Shown piece by piece: positions 57,167-64,000 of a DNA stretch of 64,000 nucleotides (positions are counted from its first letter, which is position 1; each line of letters starts with the position of its first letter). The translations under genes were made by a program, and so were the position numbers. The DNA comes from Hypomyces perniciosus (lineage: Eukaryota; Ascomycota; Sordariomycetes; Hypocreales; Hypocreaceae), in assembly GCA_008477525.1 (NCBI GenBank), contig SPDT01000007.1, forward strand, positions 5,022,001-5,086,000. The letters are read 5' to 3'. The notes beneath the pieces were generated by a model. It saw only the letters and a program-made list of their open reading frames with translations, had not been told where the DNA came from and searched no databases.

Positions 57167-59742
57167 ATGTGGCTGTTGGAAAGTGAAGAGGCCTTTGAAG
57201 GTGAGGTGGCTATTAGCGCAAACATACCTACAGGGTTGATTTGCTAACGGATGCTTGATGATTTAGGTCGCCGGCTTTGGTTGCGGCCAGGCAAGACGTA
57301 TCTGTTTGGGAGGACGGCGGCGGAACGTGAGTTTGCGACTAGTCAAAGCATTCAAGACGTTATTCTGACACCATGATGAAACCCAGCTGGGCAGCTGGCC
57401 ATTTCGCACAATACCATCTCTCGAAAGCACTTGACCATCACTGTGGGTAGCGTCGAGGAAGGACATTCTCACAATGTGTCCCGTCGATCGAAGATTACAA
57501 TCGAGGATTTGGCGACAAAGATAGGGACCACTGTCAATGGACAGAAGATCAAGGGCAGCAAATATGTCGCCGACAGCGACGAGGTTGACATAATCATGGG
57601 AAAATGCCCCAGCAAGTTTCGGTACGACGCAATCCAAGCTGCGTATAGCTTCCCATGCTACCACCGTGCTAACAGAGCTTAAGGCTATCCTGGTGCCCGG
57701 TGGTCTTTACCTTCTCATTTACGAACAAGGAGCTCCAAACCCAGCCTTTGACGTCCCTTCGAGAACGATTCGAACAACTCGACATCAAGCTTTTGATCGA
57801 TTATAGTATAAAATGCACGACGCATGTCATCTCGAAGAAGCGAAACACGGCCAAGGGTCTTCAGGCTTTGATAAACGGGAAACATATCGTCACAGAGACA
57901 TTTCTGGACGCTGTAACGTCGGTTGCCGAACCCCCTGCGGACGGAGATGGGCTAGGATCTAGCGCATTGGAGCAAGACTTTGGTAAATACTGGCCAAATG
58001 CTATGGAACATCTACCTCCCCGCGGTGGCGAGCCCATTCAGCATCCAGATTTGATATACACCCCCGACGATGAACGAAAAGACATATTCGAGGGGTATAC
58101 GTTCATCTTCTACGATCAAACCCAGTACAACAATCTTTTGGCGCCCATTACGAATGCATGCGGAAAGGCTATGCTGCACACTGTGAATCCTGGAGAGACC
58201 CAGGTGGATGACTTTGTCCGGTATGTGAAAGAGGTGGCAGGTGAGAAAGGGCTTGGGTGTTTCGATGATGGCAGCGAGGGCAAGGGAGTGGTCCTCGTTA
58301 GATATCTACCTGCCAAAGGGGACTCGATCAGTTGGTACACGGAGTTTATCACAGCTGTTTCCTTGCGGTTGGATCATCGACCAATTGAACAGAACGAGTT
58401 CCTGGAAGCAATTCTTACCAAGGATGCGAGCAAGTTGCGCCGATCCTTAGAGGTAGAATCGTCAGCGGGGACACAGGAGTCACGCCATCTACGAAGTTTC
58501 CAACCGACATCTGCTCCTCAGTCAAATACCGGTAGCCAAACAACGCCAGCCGCGGCTGAGCCCTCATCAGAGTCACAACCAGCACTTAGGAGGGCTAGGG
58601 GGCGAAAACCAGTGAGGAAGCGATTTGCTGGCTTTGACGATGATGCCGATGTCGACATGGACGAACCACCGCCACCGCCACCGGCTCCAACCACTCAGCA
58701 AGTCCAGCCGCAGGAAGAGGAGAGTGGGCTCTTTGTTTCGCAGGAACCAGATGTTCCCGAGGAGCGGGAGAATGAGGTTGTTAGCAGAAGATCACAAAGG
58801 AAGAGACCCGCCTCTCCTTTGCCGGAAGATGATCTCATGGAAGGAATGGCCCCAGCCGTGGCAAAGCTGAAGCGACAGCGTCTAGAAAGAGGAGACACTT
58901 TCGCTGCCCTCCCGGAGCCCAAGAAAGAGCCTGAAGCCCCCGTGCCCATTAAAACTGAACCGAAGAAGAAGAAGGCCGAGTTGGATGTCCTTGCAGTCGC
59001 TGCGAAGAATCGTGAGGAGGCAGAAGCTAGAGCTCGAGCTGAGCAGGAGGATCTGGCGAATCTTCCCGATGATATCGACCTAGCGGAAATTCGTCGTCTG
59101 AATATTGTAGAAGAGATGGAAATTCGTGTACCGGAAAGGACATCACAGCAGAGGACGAGAGATCAGGATATTGCAGATGGGCGATGGAATCCCAAATGGA
59201 ACGGCGTCAAGAATTTCAAAAAGTTCAAGCGGAGAGGTGAAGTTGTGGGAAGGCAACCTGCACGTGTCATCGTCGCCCTTGCGGAGGTTAAGAATAAGGA
59301 ATTCGGGGTGGGTGATAATTACTGGCTCGAGGATGAGGGCAGCCAGAGGAAGAAAGCATCGGGCTCAACACGTGAGGCGCAGAATTCGCCGCCTCCAGAA
59401 CCCTTGCCGCGTATGCGAACTGCGAGGGCTATGGAGAGCAGCGACGAAGACAATGATGCAGGTGAGACGGTCGTGGAGCCAGAACCGACGTCGGGCAGGC
59501 TAGCTTCGAGAAGAGGTGGAACTCAGTCACAGGGAACTCAGTCACAGAGAAGCACGCGCAGTCAGGCATCGACGAGTAGACCATCGCAGACAAGTCGGGG
59601 GAAGAGAGCAGCCCAGGAGCCTGTGGCGGCTAGGGATCCGCCGCCGGCGAAGAGGGTCAGATCGGTACCGAAGCTGATAGAAATCGAGGATAGCGACGAC
59701 AGTGATGACGAACTGAAGTTTAGGTTTGGGAAGAGACGGTAG
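57167..59742 (+). CDS. NBS1: MRN complex subunit NBS1 (Xrs2/nibrin)
   Basis: Exons 57167-57200, 57267-57326, 57387-57621 and 57684-59742 give 795 aa. The FHA domain (about 12-105) starts MWLLESEEAFEGRRLWLRPG, then KTYLFGR and AISHNTISRKHLTI, with the phosphopeptide-binding Arg and Ser-His type residues. A BRCT region follows (about 115-200, KCTTHVISKKRNTAKGLQAL) and a second, degenerate one. The Mre11-binding motif NFKKFKRR is at about 621. The C-terminus DDELKFRFGKRR fits the acidic plus FxF motif that recruits Tel1/ATM. NBS1 guides Mre11-Rad50 to DNA double-strand breaks. All introns are 53-66 nt, and each junction restores a conserved motif. The Ser/Thr/Gln-rich part contains several SQ/TQ sites, plausible ATM/ATR targets. 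Confidence 0.95.
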
Positions 59743-59850
59743 TTCAGCGCACACGTCTCTTTTTTGTTTGTATGACTATATATGGGGTATCTTTCTAATT
59801 GTGTACAATATGAATCGGTCTTGGGCAGGGACTCTAAAAGCAATTCAGAT

Positions 59851-60816
59851 CTAATCCATCTTATCCATCTCGCTCTCCTGTGCGGCTTCTGGTTCATCGA
59901 CCAGCAAGCCGACAAGACACGCTGCCAACATGGTCTCATAATTCACCCAGGGGTGAATCTCGCCAAAGAGCTTGGTACCATCCCTCGCCGCGCCCCTCAT
60001 TAACTCGGGAATGCCGCCAGGATGGAACTTGGCATAGGGAGTGATGTTGTACACTTTCCCGTTGAGCGCCATCCAAGCATCCTTGCCCTTGCGGCCTGTC
60101 TGCACCTTGAGCATGGAGGGTGTCACGCGCAGGTACGGAGTCGAAGGCGAGAGGCCGCGCAGGTCGGCGTTGGGGCCGGAGATCCGCGCCCAGTCGAGGG
60201 GGGAGTGGCCTGGGGTGAGGACGACCTGGCGGCTGGGCTTGGAGGGCTTGGAGGAGAGCGTGGGAGGCGGAGCGAGGCCGGAAGATGAGGGAGGAGCGCG
60301 GCTGGGAGCTGGACCGCGTGCGCGCTGGGCGGAGTTGGGAGCTGGGAATTGGTTCAGGGAGGGGATGCGCCGGGACGGAGGAGGAGGCGGAGGCATCATT
60401 AGGTTCGGAGCGGATGATGCAGATGGTTCTTCGGACAGTGAGAAGCTGGGGATAGGCTGCGCCGAAGCTGTTGCGCTGGCCTTGGGGGTTGTTGGAGAGT
60501 CTGGCTCTTCGATGGTTGGCGGTTGTATCGTTGGTGGGGGAGGGGGAGGAGGCATCGCAGCTTTGTCGTCAATGTGTTTTCTGCTGGTAAGCGCTGGCGT
60601 TTCTATCGCTGTCGACGTTGCGCTTGGCCCGCCTTCCGGCTCTTCTCGTATCCTCAGCTCGACATCTTGACTTGAGTTTGGTTCCTCCCGACTCCTCGCT
60701 TTGCCATCCGTGATGGCGCCTCCAAAGCCGCTCCTCCATTGTCGCAGCCATGTCGGCGGGCGGATGATGACAAAGACAACGGATGCGACAATGAGAGAGA
60801 TTCCCAGCAGACCCAT
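59851..60816 (-). CDS. Cytochrome b5-domain protein with membrane anchor (IRC21-like)
   Basis: A single exon of 321 aa. The start is the ATG at 60816 (MGLLGISLIVASVVFVII); upstream the frame lacks ATG. A short N-terminal membrane helix is followed by about 180 residues of Pro/Ser/Ala-rich linker with three poly-Pro runs. The C-terminal b5-like domain has WMALNGKVYNITPYAKFHPG and EIHPWVNYETMLAACLVGLL. The two axial heme ligands are H265 (HPGG) and H288 (HPWVN). The second element differs from classic b5 and matches the Irc21/CYB5R4-type b5 domain. It likely binds heme and passes electrons at a cytosolic membrane face; the partner is unknown. Confidence 0.88.
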   Translation of the reverse strand: MGLLGISLIVASVVFVIIRPPTWLRQWRSGFGGAITDGKARSREEPNSSQDVELRIREEPEGGPSATSTAIETPALTSRKHIDDKAAMPPPPPPPTIQPPTIEEPDSPTTPKASATASAQPIPSFSLSEEPSASSAPNLMMPPPPPPSRRIPSLNQFPAPNSAQRARGPAPSRAPPSSSGLAPPPTLSSKPSKPSRQVVLTPGHSPLDWARISGPNADLRGLSPSTPYLRVTPSMLKVQTGRKGKDAWMALNGKVYNITPYAKFHPGGIPELMRGAARDGTKLFGEIHPWVNYETMLAACLVGLLVDEPEAAQESEMDKMD

Positions 60817-61795
60817 CGTGGAAGTCTGGGCCGAAGAGAGAGAGAGATGGCAGACAGACGGTGTTTGTTGTAACAAAAGAATGTGATGTTGGAATTCCAA
60901 AGATGTTTCTGATATGATTGCCAAATTCAGTGGCTTTCCGCCCCGCTGGGAGAAACATGGGGCAAGGCAAGGGCCCGGCCGGTACGGAGGGTCCAGGCTC
61001 CTAGCGTCGGCGCCGAGGGACCCGACTAGTAGTACTACGGAGTGACTAGGTGCTACCTAAGCAGGCTAAGCTAGACAAAGGGCTGCTCGGTAAAATGAAG
61101 TAAAAGCCATGTGCCAGTGGCGTGCATTCCAGGTTGGTTTGTTATCATGTTTCTTTTGTTTGTTTCATCAACGGCGTTTGTTCAAGATGTGCGTGCATTA
61201 ATGAATAAACAATGACCGATCATATCACGAGGCTGGAGTACGGAGTAGTGGTACTAAGTTAGTACGAAGTAGTATTACGAAGTACCTAATTACTTCGTAC
61301 TACTATGAAAGTAAGGCAGAATATTGATCCATACCAAACTATAATTACGAGTGCATGTGCACTGCGCTTGTGCAAGCAAAACCTCCATTCCCTCCATTCC
61401 ATCCAATCCGCAACCACCAGTCTGCAGCTCTACTGCATTCTTTACCGCCTTTATTATGTACCAGTAGAATTAGCTGGCAGTTGGCTTGCGGGGGCAAAAA
61501 CCCTGGGAGCGTTTTTTATCCTATGGCCAGAGTAGGAATTCTGCCATGTGCATTTCTCACCTCCTCATTGCTCCATCAATTGCCTCGTGGTCCATCTTTG
61601 TGTATGTTGTGCTCAGGAGCATTGTTTGTTTCTGTTGTGCTGTGCACCTCCCTCTCCACATCGCTATAACTAGACACGCTACAGCGCTCAGAGCTCTCCC
61701 TCCACACGCCCCCTAATTTTTTTTTTAGTTGCTGGGCTGCCTCGGGACTTCGCCCTACTCTAATCCGGGGCGCCAGCTGATATTCTGTCACGGAG
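60817..61795. other. Divergent intergenic region with palindrome cluster
   Basis: Between the b5-domain gene (leftward) and the right-edge gene (rightward). A dense TACGGAGTA/TACGAAGTA cluster sits at 61237-61305; a single copy lies near 61030-61040. The right part is C/T-rich leader sequence. Confidence 0.55.
61237..61305. repeat. Dense TACGGAGTA/TACGAAGTA cluster
   Basis: At least four motif copies of both orientations within 70 bases, able to form several hairpins. Non-coding. Confidence 0.85.
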
Positions 61796-64000
61796 ATGCG
61801 CTCAGTCAACCCATACACCGACAGCGTCTACGACTCTCCCCCAAGTCTCGCCAACTCTGGTCCGTCTCCCCGCGCAGGCGACTCAGTCCCCAAGAGAACG
61901 ACATCGACGCGGAAGAGATCAATATCGTCAGCAACGCTTTCGGGCACGACCGGGTCACCGCCACCTCATCAGCAGGTCCCCCTCATCCGTGCCAAACTCG
62001 CGCCGCAACCACCACCTCTGCAGGCTCGAGATCCGAACCAACATGTGCTTTCTCTGACTCCCACCACCACGCGCTCTACCATCAAGACCGCTGCCAACAT
62101 GCCTCTCAACGGCGAGAAGCCTCGCCAGCCCCAGCTGAGCGCTGCTGCTGCAAAGGCCATGAACCGTACGCCCCTGACGCCCAAGGTAGCTGTAATGGGC
62201 CCACCAGTGGGCACACCATCGGGTAGGAGGTCAACCACCACGGTTGCCACTGTACACACGCCATACAAGGAGGATGTGGCTGGTTCCACGGCCTCGTACT
62301 TTGGCAACAATATTACTCCAAGGTCCGGATCCAGGCAGACCCGCGTTGAAAGTGCCAACACCACTCCGAATGGCACTCCAAATACAGACCGGATGAGCGA
62401 CGGATGGGATACCAACGGACGAGGGCTGGGAATGTCGCCATTAGCTCTCAGCGAAAGTCTGGGTTCCAGACTGAGCCTCGGAGACTCCTCAGGCGAGTCC
62501 AGGAACGACTCCAACAAGTTCTTCTACGCAAGTGATGCAAGGCCTGTGCACCAATCAGTTCCGCCACGGCCTGCTTCCACCCACCCAAAGAACAGCATGC
62601 CGACCTTTTTCTACGCGAGCGATGCTTCAGCCCCGAGTAAGCGGACGACAAACACTCCCGTGAATCCATCCAGCAGCACACCTGTGCTAGGCACGACGCA
62701 AGAAGGAATTGCAACCAAGTTCTTTTACGCCAATGGCACGCCTGATGTCGATCCAAGGCTATCGATACAGAGCTCCGGGTCGGGTTCATCCTCATCTAAT
62801 AGTTCAAAAGTCACCCGTCCCAGCACCGGCAACTCGACTGCGGGACTTGGCACACCACCAATGTTCTCACGGCCAGCATCACCTGCAAAGGCCCTTTCGC
62901 AACCACCACCGCAACCGCCTCTCCGGGGCAGCGCCATGTCCCCTACCTCTCCCAACCGAGCCCCCGTCTACTCACCACCCATGCTGGCACCTACCACAAC
63001 ACCAGCTAGCAAGAGGCGGGTCAGCATAGACGCACCTGCTAGAGCGAAGATGGGGCATGCGAGAACAGGCAGCGTACCTACAATGGAGTCTCTCACTGTT
63101 CCCAAATTCGTCATGCCTCCTACCAACCCATCTGAGCTAAACTCCCCCCCTATGAGTCCGGGCCAGTCACAACCCGTAATAACTATGGCATCAATATTAC
63201 AATTCGCTGACGAACTGGAAGAAGAAGAGGAGGAGGAGGAGGATGATGATGATGATGATGATGATGACGATAGCGACAAGGATGAAGATTCAGAGTCTGA
63301 ATCTGATAGTCGCAGAAAATCATCCCAAGCTTCTAACCCCGTCAATGAGCTTGTTGCCAGTGCTCGTCGAGAACGCAAGGTGCAAGACCTTCAAATCACC
63401 AATGCCTCACTCGAAGCTATCAATAGGACTCTTGAGAGGCAGCTGCGTAAACAGACAGCCGAGCTCCGGCGGTACCGCCGCTTGTCTAGGGCTGGCCTGC
63501 TCGCGAGCGCTTCTGCTGCGCCCAGTCGGGTTAATTCTATAGCCCTAACCGAACCTCCAGGGGATCTTCCCGATCCTACTGAGGAAAAGGACGAGCATGA
63601 AGAAGAGGAGGAAGAAGAAGAGGAAGAGGAGGAGGAGGAGGAGGAGGAGGAGGATTCTACCGAAGATGAGGAATCGTCTGGTGAGGAAGCCACCGCCGAT
63701 CCGCAATCACAGCCTGCGGACTCGGAGACCCTCAACTCTAAGCGCCGCAAACGCGATGAGCGTCGCCTTCAGCTCGACCTTACAAAGCACCAGGAGCTGC
63801 TTCTTGACAGTCAGAAGATGAATCAGAGCCTCAAACGGTGTCTTAATTGGACTGAAGAGCTTATCAAAGAAGGTCAGAAGGCGCTTGCCTATCATGTCAA
63901 GGTGTCAGACGTGGACGCACTGCCAGGTCGTGTTCTAGCACCCTCGTACTACGACTACGGCGATGACACATCTCACCTTGGGGATGATTTATCTCATATT
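61796..64000 (+). CDS. Large unknown protein with coiled coils and acidic tracts, 5' part
   Basis: ATG 61796 opens a frame that stays open for 735 codons and runs off the right edge, so its 3' end is not seen. The N-terminal half is disordered (Ser, Thr, Pro) and contains a short motif repeated three times: KFFYASDA (about 62516), TFFYASDA (about 62600) and KFFYANGT (about 62717). A run of Glu and Asp follows (about 480-505, encoded by GAG/GAT triplets at 63222-63270), then a coiled coil (RRERKVQDLQITNASLEAIN, RTLERQLRKQTAELRRYRRL), a second acidic run of about 20 Glu, and another helix (KHQELLLDSQKMNQSLKRCL). No catalytic motif is seen. The layout suggests a scaffold, possibly cytoskeletal or polarity-related; this is inference. 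Confidence 0.85.
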   Translation, partial: MRSVNPYTDSVYDSPPSLANSGPSPRAGDSVPKRTTSTRKRSISSATLSGTTGSPPPHQQVPLIRAKLAPQPPPLQARDPNQHVLSLTPTTTRSTIKTAANMPLNGEKPRQPQLSAAAAKAMNRTPLTPKVAVMGPPVGTPSGRRSTTTVATVHTPYKEDVAGSTASYFGNNITPRSGSRQTRVESANTTPNGTPNTDRMSDGWDTNGRGLGMSPLALSESLGSRLSLGDSSGESRNDSNKFFYASDARPVHQSVPPRPASTHPKNSMPTFFYASDASAPSKRTTNTPVNPSSSTPVLGTTQEGIATKFFYANGTPDVDPRLSIQSSGSGSSSSNSSKVTRPSTGNSTAGLGTPPMFSRPASPAKALSQPPPQPPLRGSAMSPTSPNRAPVYSPPMLAPTTTPASKRRVSIDAPARAKMGHARTGSVPTMESLTVPKFVMPPTNPSELNSPPMSPGQSQPVITMASILQFADELEEEEEEEEDDDDDDDDDDSDKDEDSESESDSRRKSSQASNPVNELVASARRERKVQDLQITNASLEAINRTLERQLRKQTAELRRYRRLSRAGLLASASAAPSRVNSIALTEPPGDLPDPTEEKDEHEEEEEEEEEEEEEEEEEEDSTEDEESSGEEATADPQSQPADSETLNSKRRKRDERRLQLDLTKHQELLLDSQKMNQSLKRCLNWTEELIKEGQKALAYHVKVSDVDALPGRVLAPSYYDYGDDTSHLGDDLSHI
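63222..63270 (+). repeat. Coding GAG/GAT triplet repeat
   Basis: An in-frame triplet tract encoding consecutive Glu and then Asp residues inside the right-edge gene. Prone to length variation between strains. Confidence 0.9.

Overview
The window is nuclear DNA of a filamentous ascomycete (Pezizomycotina). The signs are compact intron-bearing genes with short introns (about 45-75 nt, GTRNGT-type donors, CTAAC/CTRAY branch points, YAG acceptors), broad intergenic spaces, and proteins typical of these fungi (GCN5, a PNG1 lacking its catalytic cysteine, WSC and GPR1/FUN34/YaaH proteins, a DUF7514-like protein). A Sordariomycete, probably of the Hypocreales, is my inference from protein style and from the many TACGGAGTA/TACTCCGTA palindromes between genes; the species cannot be read from the sequence.

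Layout. 0-5 kb: 3' part of an unknown low-complexity protein (+), an intron-containing tRNA-Thr(AGT) (-), and a Cdc1/Ted1/PGAP5-like metallophosphoesterase (+). 5-8.2 kb: the small APC/C subunit CDC26 (-) and a 743-aa unknown protein (-). 8.2-12.9 kb: a gene desert with microsatellites and palindromes, followed by a small plausible gene (-). 14.2-15.9 kb: RAD1 of the 9-1-1 clamp and the oligosaccharyltransferase subunit OST5, both (-). 16.6-19.8 kb: a phosphatidylserine decarboxylase and GCN5, both (+). 20.8-24.3 kb: an unknown protein (-), then a desert with a (TAC)n array of more than 120 nt. 24.3-30.7 kb: DUF7514-like protein (-), MPDU1-type PQ-loop protein (+), Cys-rich protein (-), quinone-oxidoreductase-like protein (-). 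31-37.2 kb: AT-rich segment of unknown origin, SWIM+RING protein (-), small ankyrin-type protein (+), PNG1 (-). 37.2-40.7 kb: desert. 40.7-48.8 kb: UTP4 (-) and nicotinate phosphoribosyltransferase (+) in divergent orientation, then a membrane-anchored WSC protein (+). 48.8-52.5 kb: desert. 52.5-56.5 kb: acetate-type transporter and MFS monocarboxylate-type transporter, same strand. 57-64 kb: NBS1 of the MRN complex (+), a cytochrome b5-domain protein (-), and a large coiled-coil/acidic protein (+) that runs off the window.

Most genes are unrelated housekeeping genes, not an operon-like system. Three themes recur: ER and glycosylation biology (PGAP5-like, OST5, MPDU1, PNG1, PSD), DNA damage and chromatin (RAD1, NBS1, GCN5), and carboxylate uptake (the adjacent transporter pair). 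I did not find a convincing undescribed multi-gene system. The observations most worth a second look are the Cys-to-Val change in PNG1, the intergenic-only palindrome family, the repeated FFYA motif at the right edge, and the AT-rich block near 31 kb.

Exon boundaries were assigned by eye from splice motifs and reading frame. In all multi-exon genes except the WSC gene one joined frame is clearly best; minor acceptor ambiguities are noted in the entries.
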